Assembly (NCBI RefSeq): GCF_016294135.1
Contig: NZ_JAEDCO010000002.1
Span: 41,473-105,472, forward strand
DNA: 64,000 nt
Source of the DNA: Methanobrevibacter ruminantium
GTDB lineage: Archaea; Methanobacteriota; Methanobacteria; Methanobacteriales; Methanobacteriaceae
Reading direction: 5' to 3'
Shown here in pieces: positions 1 to 10,354 of the stretch; position 1 is the stretch's first letter, and every line of letters starts with the position of its first letter. Below the pieces are notes generated by a model. The model made no database searches and was not told the origin of the DNA. It saw nothing but the letters and a program-made list of their open reading frames with translations. The translations under genes and the position numbers were made by a program.

Positions 1-268
1 ACATTAATCTTCTAGAATCAGTAATTTCTGCACTAGCTACGTCTGCTAAAGCAATGACAGCTTCTTCAGTAGGCCCAGTTCCACCTTCACCGTCTTCTAC
101 GATGAATACAACATTTAAAGCTACTAAACCGAATGCAATAGGTTCTTCAGTAATTTCGTGTAATTCTGCATCTGCAGGCATTGCATCAGTGATTGCTGCT
201 TTTAATGCTTCTAAATCTACTTCTGGGCTTTCAGGCATTACTTTTAAAGTGTTAACAACTTCTCCCAT
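1..268 (-). CDS. ef1b: Elongation factor 1-beta (aEF-1beta), stop codon cut off by the window edge
   Basis: Archaeal nucleotide-exchange factor that recharges aEF-1alpha with GTP during translation elongation. All 89 codons appear to be present: the protein begins MGEVVNTLKVMPESPEVDLE, has the core IAFGLVALNVVFIVED, and ends RRLM, which is where archaeal family members end. Only the first base of the next (presumably stop) codon lies in the window. The ATG at 268 follows a strong GGAGG site at spacing 7. It is followed upstream by the zinc-finger microprotein on the same strand, a pairing seen in other archaea, which suggests co-transcription. Confidence 0.95.
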   Translation of the reverse strand, partial: MGEVVNTLKVMPESPEVDLEALKAAITDAMPADAELHEITEEPIAFGLVALNVVFIVEDGEGGTGPTEEAVIALADVASAEITDSRRLM

Positions 269-364
269 AATCATTCCTCCAATAATTCTAGATAATTAAT
301 TAATCTAAATTTGATCTGAATTAAATTAATTTAAATACAATACTTAATTTATACCAAATTAAAC

Positions 365-526
365 TTATGGTCCTTCAAATCCGCATTCGCATTTGTAAGA
401 GTGACCGAAAGTACGGCAACTTTCACATCTTGCGATAGGTTTACCACATACAGGACAGTTGAATTGAACATAAGGTTCAATTAATGGTATTTCTTGTTTA
501 CAAGATTGACAGTTTACTTTTTCCAT
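365..526 (-). CDS. Zinc-finger microprotein upstream of aEF-1beta
   Basis: A 53-residue protein that is mostly zinc ligands. Four CxxC-type pairs are visible (CQSC, CPVC, CESC and CEC near the end), so it probably binds two zinc ions. It starts [10 protein letters not shown] and ends GFEGP, with ATG at 526 and TAA at 365-367. It matches the archaeal family of small two-zinc-finger proteins typically encoded next to aEF-1beta (HVO_2753-like). Its molecular role is not established; a translation-linked role is inferred only from the neighbour. The ribosome site (GGTGAT) is weak. Confidence 0.85.
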   Translation of the reverse strand: MEKVNCQSCKQEIPLIEPYVQFNCPVCGKPIARCESCRTFGHSYKCECGFEGP

Positions 527-678
527 ATATATCACCGAATATATTATAAATATTTTAATTTATTAATTTATAAACTTAATGATTAATCAGAATTTAAGCA
601 GCTAATCTAAGAAACTGATTTAAGCCATTAAAACTTAAATTCATCTTAAGTTCACCTATGAATTAATAAAAAAGATGC

Positions 679-1332
679 TTATTCATTATGTATAAATGTA
701 TACTCAAAGGAATCCTTATTCTCATTATTCATTATAGACAGGACTCTCTCAGGATACTCTCCATTTACAACATAACAATCCAATCCATACTCAATCAATA
801 AAGTAGGCAACATCAAGTCAATTGATGATTCATCAAAAGTCAGTAGTTTATTTACATCAATTTCATTGATCAATTCCGCTCCACTTAAGGATGGATCTTT
901 TGTATATATACCATTTACATTTGTTGCTATTAAAAGCTTTGCATCCAAAAGGCTTGCAATGTAGGCCGCAATTGAATCACTTGTCACATCCCATGAATGT
1001 GCAAATGGCTCATTTTCCTTTAGAATGTCGGAACAAATCATAATTGGTATCTTATTCAAGTCAGAAATACTTTTTGCTTCTTCTATAGTATAGCTGATTT
1101 CTGTAAATGCTAATTTATCATTCAGCAATTTAGCCAAGATATCCATAGAATCAATAGCTGTCTCATGGGTTACATCTTTGGAGAATTCAATCTCCTTGTC
1201 ATATTTTCTAATCAGATTGGCAAATCCACCTCCGCCAATAACAAACAAGCAGTTTTGACCTTTTAATGCATTTGCAAGTTCAATTGCTTTCTTTGGGAAT
1301 AAACTTCCACCAATCTTAATTACCCATTCAAT
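679..1332 (-). CDS. Amino-acid-kinase family protein, possibly MfnE of methanofuran synthesis
   Basis: The fold is clear: an N-terminal strand and glycine loop (WVIKIGGSLFP), then FVIGGGGFANLIRKYD, then a C-terminal nucleotide-binding region (LLIATNVNGIYTKDPS). Archaeal proteins of this size (about 217 residues here) include MfnE, which phosphorylates the furan phosphate intermediate of methanofuran; that assignment is tentative, and an uncharacterised aspartokinase or UMP-kinase relative remains possible. The reading frame is open from 1332 down, but no ATG, GTG or TTG occurs before the conserved N-terminus, and an in-frame stop lies only ten codons upstream of 1332. ATT at 1330-1332 sits where relatives would have Met, giving (M)EWVIKIGG. 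A TTG at 1248 would delete the first glycine loop and is unlikely. Confidence 0.7.
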   Translation of the reverse strand: MEWVIKIGGSLFPKKAIELANALKGQNCLFVIGGGGFANLIRKYDKEIEFSKDVTHETAIDSMDILAKLLNDKLAFTEISYTIEEAKSISDLNKIPIMICSDILKENEPFAHSWDVTSDSIAAYIASLLDAKLLIATNVNGIYTKDPSLSGAELINEIDVNKLLTFDESSIDLMLPTLLIEYGLDCYVVNGEYPERVLSIMNNENKDSFEYTFIHNE

Positions 1333-1607
1333 AATACTATCACAACTGAATGATTAATAATTTAAAAAATTTAATTCTTATAAAATATGGTATATTTCTA
1401 AAAAAATACATTTTTCCAAAAATAATATTTCAAGACATGAAATTTTCAAAAAATGAATATTTTTAAAAATAAAATACTTATAAAAATAGCATTTATTAAT
1501 TATTTATTTTTTACATTATATATAATTATGTTTTTTCAAATTTTAAAAAATAAATTATATATATTCAGCAATATAAAAATAAACATATAATTTTCGGAGA
1601 AAAATTG

Positions 1608-2646
1608 ATGAGTCAAAATAGAATGGATTGATCTTGTAAGGGCAATATCTATTTTAACTGTTTTGTACATTCATGCAACTGATGGAATATATATCATATC
1701 ATCTGATGCAATTATGAACTATACATTGTTTTCAAGGATATTTCAATTTGCATCCCTTTTCATTGGACGTATAGGAGTTCCATTCTTCCTGATGATTACA
1801 GGATACTTATTGCTTGACAGAACTTATGATGATGAGAAAGTTCACAGATTCTGGACAAAGAATTGTAAAGGATTAATTATAGTAACCGTCATTTGGTCTG
1901 CAATTTATGCTGTAAGCATATTGTATGTATCTCTTTTCAGTCCGGATGTCAATGCAATAGAAGCAGAAAACCTATTCTTTAGCCATATGTGGTATATGCC
2001 AATGATTATTGGAATGTATCTTTCATTGCCATTTGTAGCAAGCACTTTAAGCCATTACAAACCAAAAACAATTGAGCAAGCTACAATTGTCTTCTCACTT
2101 TTAGCATTCCTATTGCCATTCATCTCATTGTTGTTTGACATGGAAGGAATCAGAAACATAAACATACAATTCTGTCTTGGTTTTAGTGGTGGAATCTATG
2201 GTATTTACATTATCTTAGGATGGCTAGTTAAAAAAGGACAATTCAAAAAGTATTCCAGCAATAAATTCAGATTGCTTGCGATTGTTTCATTTTTAATTTG
2301 CGTTCTGTTCCAATACTATGCATATATCAGAGGATATCCTTTCCTATTATGGTATGAATTCCCATTTATCCTAACTGGTTCACTTGCATTGTTTGAGTTA
2401 TGTTCCAGAAGGAAAAAGGTCAGAGGATTTAAAGGAGTTCAATTCCTATCCAAATAATCCTTTGCAGTGTTCTTAATACACAACCTGTTTAAAATTCCAC
2501 TGCTTCCGCTGGTTATTTTCTTACCATTTACAGAACCGGTAAAAGCTATAATCCTTTGGATTTTATTGATAATATTCAGCTACGCGGCAGCTGCTATTAT
2601 TTACAGAATCCCACAATACGGTAAATTTATTTTATACATGAGATAA
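1608..2646 (+). pseudogene. Membrane acyltransferase (acyltransferase 3 family), broken
   Basis: The frame encodes a polytopic protein with the acyltransferase-3 opening (EWIDLVRAISIL...HATDG), about ten hydrophobic segments, and a C-terminus rich in Leu and Ile. Relatives move acyl groups onto sugars or envelope polymers. Two lesions are visible. The ATG at 1608 (after a GGAGA site) reads MSQNRMD then TGA, and the conserved EWIDLVRA lies in another frame, so a small indel sits at about 1611-1620. An in-frame TAA at 2455-2457 then interrupts the protein; the same frame continues past it (SFAVFLIHNLFKIPLLP) to TAA at 2646. It heads a run of three broken genes. Confidence 0.85.
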
Positions 2647-2776
2647 TAGAGATAATATTTATTATCTCATAAGTTTATTTTATTTTATTTTAAAAAAAAG
2701 ACATTTTAATACTAATTTTATTTTTATTTTAAAAATTTAAAAAAAAAGATTATTTTTACAATATCACTTTAAAGAA

Positions 2777-3596
2777 TTATTCAAACTCTTTTTTAAGTTC
2801 TTTAAAAGCATCCCATGCCTCTGGAGATTGGAACAATGGATAAATATGGAACATTCCTTCACCTACAATCAAGCGAGCATCTACACCATCCTCTTTTAGC
2901 TTTTCATGATATTTTAAAATGTCATTATAGAATATTTCATTGTCTCCTGCAAAAGTAAGTGTTCTTGGCAAATCAGTATTGTCTCCAGAGAGGGCTTACT
3001 CTATAGTCATGAGTATCCAATTCTCCAGCCCATGATTTTCCTATTTCCCTAAGTCCAATTTCACCAAGAATTGGATCTGAATCATTATCATAAGGAGGAT
3101 TGCTAAGTGCAATGTCAACCCATGGAGAATATACAACTATATTATTTGGTTGAGGAAGATCTATTGCCTTTAAATACTGGCAGAATGACAATACAAATCC
3201 TCCCCCTGCAGAATCTCCCATTAAAGAAATTGTTTGATCTTTTCCCATTTTTGAAATCGGGGATCCATATAAATCATCCATCAAGTCAAAGGTTTCATCA
3301 CATGAATGCTTTGGAGCCAAAGGATAAACTGGAGCGATTACATAAGCATCCAATTTTTTAGAAATGGCTAGACAGAATAAGTGATGCTGATAGTTGATCT
3401 CATTTATAAAAGCTCCTCCATGGATAAAAACAATCACTTTTTTAGCATTTTTATCTCCAAAAGTGAAAAGAGGAGTTCCTTTAAAATCTATGCTTTTAAA
3501 GATGCTTTTTGGAAACTTTTCATCAGCATTTAACCTCTCTTTTAATAAATCATTTATTTTCTCTTGTGAGTCCATGAAATCTGATTTTGACATCAT
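2777..3596 (-). pseudogene. Alpha/beta-hydrolase esterase (HSL-like), single frameshift
   Basis: The N-terminal 207 codons carry the oxyanion motif HGGAF and the nucleophile elbow GDSAGG of hormone-sensitive-lipase-type esterases. The remaining 64 codons, in another frame, carry the other two catalytic elements: Asp in FAGDNEIF and His in GEGMFHIYP. The break is near 2988-2993, where the frame reads PLWRQY-stop; adding one G restores a continuous PLWGDNTDLPRTLTF. Everything needed for catalysis is therefore still encoded and only one base separates the halves. This may be a recent pseudogene, a strain-specific frameshift or a sequencing error. The substrate is unknown. Confidence 0.85.
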
Positions 3597-3735
3597 TAAG
3601 ATTTTCTCTTCAATTTTTGCAATAAATGATTTTGATATGATTCATCTCATTAATAAAAAGAATAAAAAAGAAATTAATAATATTTATGTCAATAGATATA
3701 TAAGTCAATATAGTAAATATTAAAAAAGCATAAAT

Positions 3736-4553
3736 ATGATTGGGAGCAAATCAATTATTGAAGCTAAAATGCCATTAAAAAGATTGAAATACACATTTGA
3801 TTATTGCAGCGCAAATCCCATAGGTTTTTTAATTATCTTATTCTTAATCTGGTCTATAAATTTTATGAACAGCTATGCCGATGCACATACAATCAAATAT
3901 AAGCTCATTTTTTATCCAATGGCATTTTTAGTGACTCTTTTTATGTATGGGTATGGGTTGGCAATTACAAAAGACACCATAAGAAATGGAGAGAAATTGC
4001 CTATAATAAAACTTAAGCAATGCACTGTTTTTGGTATAAAAGCGTCCATTATGATAACTCGCTATTCATTTATAGAAGGATTTCTATTATATGACCTTTC
4101 AACCAGATCCTATTTGCTGAATTTCACTTAAAATTTGCAGCATCCCATTTGATTGAAACATTGAAATGATATTATTGGCATAATCCTGTAAGCACAATTG
4201 AATTTATCATTGTAAGCATTATGATAACATATATAGTTGCATTCTTTTTGGAAATTTCACTTGCAAGACTTGCAGATGGTGGAAGATTGCTTGGTGCATT
4301 CAACATACTTTCCATTAAACGCTGCATCGATACAATAGGATGGAGACATTATACTGCAGATTACACTAAGATTATGCTTTCAATAACAATTTTGGCTTAC
4401 CTCCAATATGGAATTGACATGTTTGGATTCTTCAATTGGGTATTTGATTTAATCATTGATCTTATGATATTCGCCATCGAATTCGTTGGAATCGGTATGA
4501 TTTATCAAGAGTATAAGATTAAAAAAGTTAAAAGGTTTATAGAAATTGATTAA
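3736..4553 (+). pseudogene. DUF4013 membrane protein, frameshift plus nonsense codon
   Basis: The N-terminal part (MIGSKSIIEAKMPLKRLKY...) has two membrane segments and the family-typical GYGLAITKDTIRNGEKLP. The C-terminal part has LEISLARLADGGRLLGAFN and ...IDTIGWRHYTADY, also typical of this archaeal family of unknown function. They are out of frame: a shift near 4100-4115 joins the first part to a stretch reading LFAEFHLKFAASHLIETLK, and an in-frame TGA at 4167-4169, probably a former Trp codon, separates that from YYWHNPVSTIEFII. Two independent lesions make a simple sequencing error unlikely. No function can be given. Confidence 0.8.
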
Positions 4554-4651
4554 AATAAGTAAAATTATTTGTAAAATTATTTGTAAATAATTTATAAAAT
4601 AATTTAAAAAAAAGTTTGAAAAATAAATAAGGTAAAAGCTAAAAGATAAGA

Positions 4652-4990
4652 TCATAATAACTTCAAATCACCAGTGATCTTATCCAAAACATCATCTTCA
4701 TCAGGACCTAATCCTAAAACAGTCACTGTTGATTTAGGCAATTGGGTTCTTCCTGCATCAGTCACCAAATAATATGCTACACCATGGGCTCTAGCAAGCT
4801 CCCTTAAATTATAAAGATCATGCAATGAAGGTGCTTTTAAAACCACTTTTGCATAGGCCTCATTTTCCCATTTTCTGATTTTTGCCTTGTCAGCCTGTTT
4901 ATATGCACCTATAGCAGCATGGCAACATTGTGCAGCTATTTTTCCTTTTCCCATCTTGATGTCAGTTCTTACAATCATTACCTGTTTCAT
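4652..4990 (-). CDS. pth2: Peptidyl-tRNA hydrolase, archaeal/eukaryal type
   Basis: Cleaves the ester bond of peptidyl-tRNAs that drop off ribosomes, recycling tRNA. At 112 residues it is the usual Pth2 size. It shows the family signature MGKGKIAAQCCHAA near the N-terminus, containing the catalytic Lys, and the conserved LVTDAGRTQLPKSTVTVLGLGP near the C-terminus. The start at 4990 gives MKQVMIVRTD; an alternative Met four codons later is possible, but most relatives keep the longer form. It stands alone, divergent from the RLI gene. Confidence 0.95.
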   Translation of the reverse strand: MKQVMIVRTDIKMGKGKIAAQCCHAAIGAYKQADKAKIRKWENEAYAKVVLKAPSLHDLYNLRELARAHGVAYYLVTDAGRTQLPKSTVTVLGLGPDEDDVLDKITGDLKLL

Positions 4991-5235
4991 TTAAATCCCA
5001 GTAAAATTAATTAAGAAAATCATTTTCCTATTTTTTTATATATTATTTTTATATTAAACTCAAAATTATTTAAATTTAACCAAAAAACGACTAATAAATA
5101 TTTAACAAATGGGAAACAAATGGAATTTAACAGTATTACACAAAATTATTATAAACTATTAAAAACAAATAATATTTATTATAAATTAATTAATCAAACT
5201 TATTATATTATTATTTTAGAGGAAACGGAGATAAA

Positions 5236-7011
5236 ATGAGTAGAATTTCTATTTTAGACAAGGACAAGTGCCAACCTAAAAAATGTAACTATGTATGTAT
5301 GCACTATTGTCCTGGCGTACGTATGGAAGAAGATACAATTGTAATTGATGAAAAGAGTAAAAAGCCACTAATTTCAGAAGAATTATGTTCCGGATGCGGT
5401 ATCTGTACCAACAGATGTCCATTTGGTGCAGTCAGTGTTATCAATTTACCAGAAGCTCTTGATGAGCCTATTCACCGTTACGGCCAAAATGCCTTTGAAC
5501 TCTTTGGTTTACCTACCCTTAAGGATGGAACCGTTATTGGTTTGCTTGGTCAAAACGGTATTGGTAAGTCAACAATCATGAGGATATTGTCTGGAGAGCT
5601 TATCCCTAACCTTGGAAACTATGAAGAGGAAGCAAGTTGGGACAAAGTAATTGACTACTACAAAGGGTCAGCATTGCAAAACTACTTCAAATTGCTTCAA
5701 GCTGGTGAAATCAAGACAATCCATAAGCCACAAATGGTTGACCAGCTTTCCAAAGTCGTGAAAGGAAATGTAAAAACATTACTTACAAATGTGGATGAAA
5801 GAAACAAGTTAGATGAAATAGTAGATGATTTAGACCTTAAGAATGTTCTTGAAAGAGATATGCAAAACTTAAGTGGTGGGGAACTTCAAAGAGTGGCAAT
5901 AGCTGCTACAGTTCTTCGTGAAGGTGATTTCTACTACTTCGACGAACCGACATCCTGGTTGGATGTACGTCAAAGATTGAATGCCGTTAAGGTAATCCGT
6001 TCCCTTGCTGAAGCAGGCAAATCCGTACTTGTAATTGAGCACGACTTAGCTACCTTGGATGCTATGAGTGACAATGTGCATCTTCTTTACGGTGAACCTG
6101 GAGGATATGGTGTAGTAAGTGGAAATAAAGGTGTGAGAGTGGGAATAAATGCATACATCAATGGGTTCTTGCAAGAAGAGAATGTGAGAATTAGGAAACA
6201 GCCAATTGAATTCAGCATTCGTCCGCCAACACCTGAAGATGATGGCGAAGTCCTAAGTGAATACAGCGACCTTAAGAAGGAATACGATGGATTCACACTT
6301 GAGGCAGAAGCAGGTAAGATTTACCATGACGAGATTGTCACTGCATTCGGTTCAAACGGTATCGGTAAGACTACCTTTGCTAAGATATTAGCAGGAGTTG
6401 AAAAGGCAACTGAAGGAGACATCTTGGAAAAAGTGGATATTGCATACAAGCCACAATACATTGAATCTGACTTTGATGGAACCGCACAGGAATTCCTTTA
6501 TGCAAATGCTCCAACATATGGCTCAAACATATTCAATAGTGAAATCGGAAGACCGCTTGCTCTCGATAACTTGCTTGACAAAAAGGTTAAGAAATTAAGT
6601 GGTGGAGAACTTCAAAGACTTGCACTTGCTGTAACATTATCACAAGATGCAGACATTTATCTTTTCGACGAACCTACTGCATTCTTGGATGTAGAGCAAA
6701 GGTTGATTGCAGCTAGAGTAATCAGAAAGATCATTGAAAGCAGAAATGCAGCATCATTGATCGTAGACCACGATATCGTATTTATTGACTACATTTCAGA
6801 TAGGGCTATGGTATTCAGTGGAGAACCTGGACTCAATGGTATCGCTTCCAAGCCAGCAGACCTTAGAACAAGCATGAATCAGTTCTTAGGAGACTTGGAC
6901 ATTACCTTTAGAAGAGATAAGGAAACTAAACGTCCTAGAGTAAATAAATATGACTCTTACCTTGACAGAGAACAAAAAGAGCAAGGAGAGTATTACTACT
7001 TAAAAGACTAA
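5236..7011 (+). CDS. rli1: RLI/ABCE1 ribosome-recycling ATPase
   Basis: Splits ribosomes after termination or Pelota-mediated rescue. Domain order is canonical over 591 residues: an N-terminal iron-sulfur domain with two cysteine clusters ([10 protein letters not shown], then [11 protein letters not shown] at about 51-61), a first ABC cassette with Walker [10 protein letters not shown] at about 105-113 and signature LSGGELQR, and a second cassette with GSNGIGKTT and another LSGGELQR. Both cassettes have DEPT Walker-B segments. The start at 5236 follows GGAGATAAA. A Pelota gene, its functional partner, is also in this window at 43274-44335. The next genes downstream are an unrelated ABC exporter. 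Confidence 0.97.
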   Translation: MSRISILDKDKCQPKKCNYVCMHYCPGVRMEEDTIVIDEKSKKPLISEELCSGCGICTNRCPFGAVSVINLPEALDEPIHRYGQNAFELFGLPTLKDGTVIGLLGQNGIGKSTIMRILSGELIPNLGNYEEEASWDKVIDYYKGSALQNYFKLLQAGEIKTIHKPQMVDQLSKVVKGNVKTLLTNVDERNKLDEIVDDLDLKNVLERDMQNLSGGELQRVAIAATVLREGDFYYFDEPTSWLDVRQRLNAVKVIRSLAEAGKSVLVIEHDLATLDAMSDNVHLLYGEPGGYGVVSGNKGVRVGINAYINGFLQEENVRIRKQPIEFSIRPPTPEDDGEVLSEYSDLKKEYDGFTLEAEAGKIYHDEIVTAFGSNGIGKTTFAKILAGVEKATEGDILEKVDIAYKPQYIESDFDGTAQEFLYANAPTYGSNIFNSEIGRPLALDNLLDKKVKKLSGGELQRLALAVTLSQDADIYLFDEPTAFLDVEQRLIAARVIRKIIESRNAASLIVDHDIVFIDYISDRAMVFSGEPGLNGIASKPADLRTSMNQFLGDLDITFRRDKETKRPRVNKYDSYLDREQKEQGEYYYLKD

Positions 7012-7077
7012 AAAACTATAGTGCAAAAATAATTTTTAAAAATGAAATTTCATTAACTTGGCAAGTGGTGATTTTTT

Positions 7078-7950
7078 ATGAATGGCATTGTTTCCATAGA
7101 AAATATATCAAAAAAATTTGATAAGAATTATGTTTTAAATGGAGTTACAATCAACATTCCGAAAGGCTCAATCTGCGGTCTTGTTGGACCAAATGGTGCA
7201 GGGAAAACAACACTTCTAAGAATTATCACATCACTGCAAAAAGCAGATTCTGGCCAAGTTAATGTTAATGCTAATGTCTTTAGCGGGCTGATTGAAGAGC
7301 CCGCCTTATTTTATGAACTTAATGCAAGCCAAAACATTACACAACAATTAATTTTATATGGGCTTGAAGATGAATTCAATCCAAAGGATTTCCTTGAATA
7401 TGTTGGACTTGAAGATACAAAAAATAAAAAAGTGAAGCATTTTTCACTAGGAATGAAACAAAAGCTTGCAATTGCAATGATGCTTGTTGGAAATCCAGAA
7501 TTGATCATTTTAGATGAACCTATGAATGGATTGGATCCAAAAGGAATCATTAGCCTTAGAAATCTGATTTTAAAATTAAATGAGGAAGGAGTGACTTTCT
7601 TAATTTCAAGCCATCTTCTTTATGAACTTGAAAAAATAGCTACTGATTTTATTTTTATTAACCATGGCGAAATCATATCCGAAATGACAAGTGAGGAATT
7701 CTCAAATGCCAATAAAGGACATATCCAATTGGAAGTTAATGATAAAGATTCATTTGAAAATGCAATGAATGATTTGAAAATCTCATATGTGGAAGCAGAT
7801 AATTTAAAAATGAATATCTTTTCCAATTATACAATTACTGACTTGATAATCAAACTCAATGACTATGGTTGCATTGTTACAAAATGCTTTAATGTTGAAA
7901 CTAGTTTAGAGGAATTTTTTATAAGGTTGATGGATGAAAATGACAAATAA
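7078..7950 (+). CDS. ABC transporter ATP-binding protein
   Basis: A single 290-residue ABC cassette with Walker A GPNGAGKTT, signature FSLGMKQKL, and Walker B LIILDEPMNGLDP. The LGMKQ signature and C-terminal extension resemble the CcmA/bacitracin-export type of ATPases that pair with ABC-2 permeases. Start ATG at 7078 follows GGTGATTTTTT. It overlaps the permease gene by 17 bases, so the two are translationally coupled. The substrate cannot be read from sequence; drug, lipid or peptide export is typical for the family. Confidence 0.9.
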   Translation: MNGIVSIENISKKFDKNYVLNGVTINIPKGSICGLVGPNGAGKTTLLRIITSLQKADSGQVNVNANVFSGLIEEPALFYELNASQNITQQLILYGLEDEFNPKDFLEYVGLEDTKNKKVKHFSLGMKQKLAIAMMLVGNPELIILDEPMNGLDPKGIISLRNLILKLNEEGVTFLISSHLLYELEKIATDFIFINHGEIISEMTSEEFSNANKGHIQLEVNDKDSFENAMNDLKISYVEADNLKMNIFSNYTITDLIIKLNDYGCIVTKCFNVETSLEEFFIRLMDENDK

Positions 7951-8674
7951 AATTCTTAAAGCTGAATTGTACAAGATTTTTCATGAAAAATGGTTATATC
8001 TAGCTTGTTTTTTCATGATAATATTCTCAATCGGATTTATTCTCATGCAGAAGACAGCAATGTCATATACTGTTGGAATAAACAGGGTTGTCTTTTTGCC
8101 TATGGTAATGTATGGAATTGTAATTTCAGTATTAATCAGCCTATTTGTATCTGAAGAATTTGATGATGGGTTCATCAAAAACAAGATCATTTCCAATAAT
8201 AACCGTAGAGAAATATATCTTACAGGATTGCTATCAAATTTAATTGCATCAGTAATAGTTTATCTTATTACTGCTTTATTCACTTTGATTGTTTCCTATT
8301 TCCTATTTTCAATCAATATCTCCATTTTGGATTATGTTTTATATTTCATATTTGGAATTTTCATAATGCTTGTGTTCGTAGGAATATTCTATTTGGTCTC
8401 AATAGTTGTTGGGAAAAAATCAAAGGCAATCATCATAAATATGGGATTAGCATTCATACTGTTGATTGCAGCTTTGATCATGAATGGAATGTTAATGACT
8501 GATAATAATCTCTTAATTCAATTCCTATTTGATATAAATCCCTATGGACAAACAGCCCAATTAACTTCAATGAACCGCTTAGATATGAGGGAATCTATAA
8601 AAATTGATGCATTTCTCTTTATCATATTTACCATATTTGGAATTAAATACTTTAATAAAAAAGATATTAATTAA
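7934..8674 (+). CDS. ABC-2 type permease, partner of the preceding ATPase
   Basis: A 246-residue membrane protein beginning MKMTNKILKAELYKIFHEKW, a typical N-terminus of ABC-2 permeases (amphipathic stretch ahead of the first helix). About six hydrophobic helices follow. Two Met codons two residues apart (7934 and 7940) could serve as start; both lie inside the end of the ATPase gene. No separate promoter is visible, so expression with the ATPase is expected. It ends in a Lys/Asn-rich tail. Substrate unknown. Confidence 0.85.
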   Translation: MKMTNKILKAELYKIFHEKWLYLACFFMIIFSIGFILMQKTAMSYTVGINRVVFLPMVMYGIVISVLISLFVSEEFDDGFIKNKIISNNNRREIYLTGLLSNLIASVIVYLITALFTLIVSYFLFSINISILDYVLYFIFGIFIMLVFVGIFYLVSIVVGKKSKAIIINMGLAFILLIAALIMNGMLMTDNNLLIQFLFDINPYGQTAQLTSMNRLDMRESIKIDAFLFIIFTIFGIKYFNKKDIN

Positions 8675-8867
8675 TATTTAATATTTTTTTAACTTTTTTA
8701 AAAGTTTTATAACATACGAATTATATTACATGAAATTACATGAAAAATATAAAGAATAGTTTAAAATTGCTTAAATAAAAAAATAAGAGAAAATAAACAA
8801 TGAAAAAAATTATAAAAAATTAATAAGAATTAATAAAAAAAGAAAATGAAACTAAATAAAAAAATAA

Positions 8868-10028
8868 TTATTTAGTTCTTAAAGCTTCAACAGCAAGCAC
8901 AAATTCACGAGCAAATACCTTGACTTTTTCTGGGTCGATTGAATAGCTTACTCTTAAGTAGTTATGACCAAAGGTATTGCTGGTATAAGAACCTTGTCTG
9001 GTGAACACCTTTTTCTCAATCAAATAGGAAGACATGTCTTCAGGATCGATTCCTGCACCGGATAAGTCAATTCCCATCATATTTGCACTTGATGGATAGA
9101 CTGGCAAGAAGACTCCTTCACATTGGTCAACCGCTTCCTTGATAATCTTTTGATTTTCAAAAGTGGTATCTCTAACCCTATCAATCCATTCTGGTTTGGA
9201 TTTCAAGGCAGCAAGTGCACCAGCTTGTGCAATCATATTTGTACCTACATCGTTAATGATAATGCTTTTTACTACATCAATCACTTCTTCGCTTGAAATG
9301 ATAGCTCCTAATCTTAAACCTGCCATACCAAATATCTTGGAGAAACTGTAACAGGTTATAGTGTTGTTTGGAGCATATTTAGCACAAAGAGTGTGGTTGT
9401 AAGCGAAGTCTCTATAAGTTACATCATGCAAGAGGAAAATGTCATTTTCAATAGCTATTTCTGCAAATTCCTTGATTTCCTCTTCAGTGTAAGAGCTTCC
9501 AAGTGGGTTTAATGGATCGATTAAGAGAATGACCCTAGTGTTCTCATCCATATTTTCCCTTACTAATTTTGGAGTTAACTTATAGTTGTTTTCTTCACTG
9601 TAGATCTTTACTTGTCTTACCTCTGCAGCAAATCTGCTTGCAAAGTTATCAATAATGAGATATCCTGGATCTGGTGTGATAACATTGTCCTCCGGAGATA
9701 AAACCGCATTCATGGCTAAGTATAATGATTCGGTTGCACCGGCGTTAACATATATACTTAAGTCTTCCAATTCCAAATCTTTCAAAATCAAAGATTGCAG
9801 TTCTGTAAAACCTTCTGGAGGTGGGTACTTGCAGTATTCGTCACTTCCAATGCAGTCAATCATTGCCTTGTGTACATCCTCATTGTGACCAATATGCAAT
9901 TCATTTGTATTCTGACCCATCCAAATCATTTCTTTATCCTTAAAAACAGCTTCAAAAAAGTGGTTTGCAGATTCATAACCATCTGGAATAATCTTAGCTG
10001 CTTTTGCATATTTCTTCTTTTGGATCAT
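8868..10028 (-). CDS. PLP-dependent aminotransferase, class I/II
   Basis: A 386-residue fold-type I aminotransferase. Visible elements are the cofactor-binding glycine region (VNAGATESLYLA), the Asn/Pro substrate segment (IDPLNPLGSSY), the Asp-x-x-Tyr pair (HDVTYRDF, Asp202/Tyr205), the Schiff-base lysine in SFSKIFGMAG (Lys231) and a C-terminal Arg in LRVSYSI that would bind the substrate carboxylate. It is related to aspartate and histidinol-phosphate aminotransferases, but a genuine HisC is encoded at 60850-61974, so this one probably acts on another amino acid. The exact substrate is not predictable. Confidence 0.85.
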   Translation of the reverse strand: MIQKKKYAKAAKIIPDGYESANHFFEAVFKDKEMIWMGQNTNELHIGHNEDVHKAMIDCIGSDEYCKYPPPEGFTELQSLILKDLELEDLSIYVNAGATESLYLAMNAVLSPEDNVITPDPGYLIIDNFASRFAAEVRQVKIYSEENNYKLTPKLVRENMDENTRVILLIDPLNPLGSSYTEEEIKEFAEIAIENDIFLLHDVTYRDFAYNHTLCAKYAPNNTITCYSFSKIFGMAGLRLGAIISSEEVIDVVKSIIINDVGTNMIAQAGALAALKSKPEWIDRVRDTTFENQKIIKEAVDQCEGVFLPVYPSSANMMGIDLSGAGIDPEDMSSYLIEKKVFTRQGSYTSNTFGHNYLRVSYSIDPEKVKVFAREFVLAVEALRTK

Positions 10029-10354
10029 CTTATCACAAATCCTATATCTTAATTAAAAATCTAAAAATAATTTTAATAAATATAATTTAATAGTGTCAGT
10101 TTTTAAAAAAAAAAATCAAACTGAATATGTTTTCAAATAAACATACAACATTATAGTATCTATTAAAAGTAACATATAAAATTATTTATAAAAATAAGAA
10201 AAAATAACTTAGATTTTTAAAAAATGATTAATAATTAATAAATGAAATAAAAAAAGTAATAAAGAAAGACAATAGGTAAAAGGATAAAAAAATCAAAAAA
10301 GTAAAAAAAAAATAAAGAATGAAAAGAATAAAGAGAATAAAAAAAGGAACTAAA
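10029..10354. other. Intergenic spacer, 326 bp
   Basis: Very AT-rich, with A-runs and no ORF, RNA gene or repeat that I can support. It contains the aminotransferase promoter at the left end and the 3' end of radB transcription at the right. Confidence 0.6.

Noticed and set aside
4167..4169. TGA read as tryptophan or selenocysteine (recoded genome)
   Set aside because: TGA ends an otherwise broken frame that also has a frameshift, and no other intact gene here needs TGA as a sense codon.
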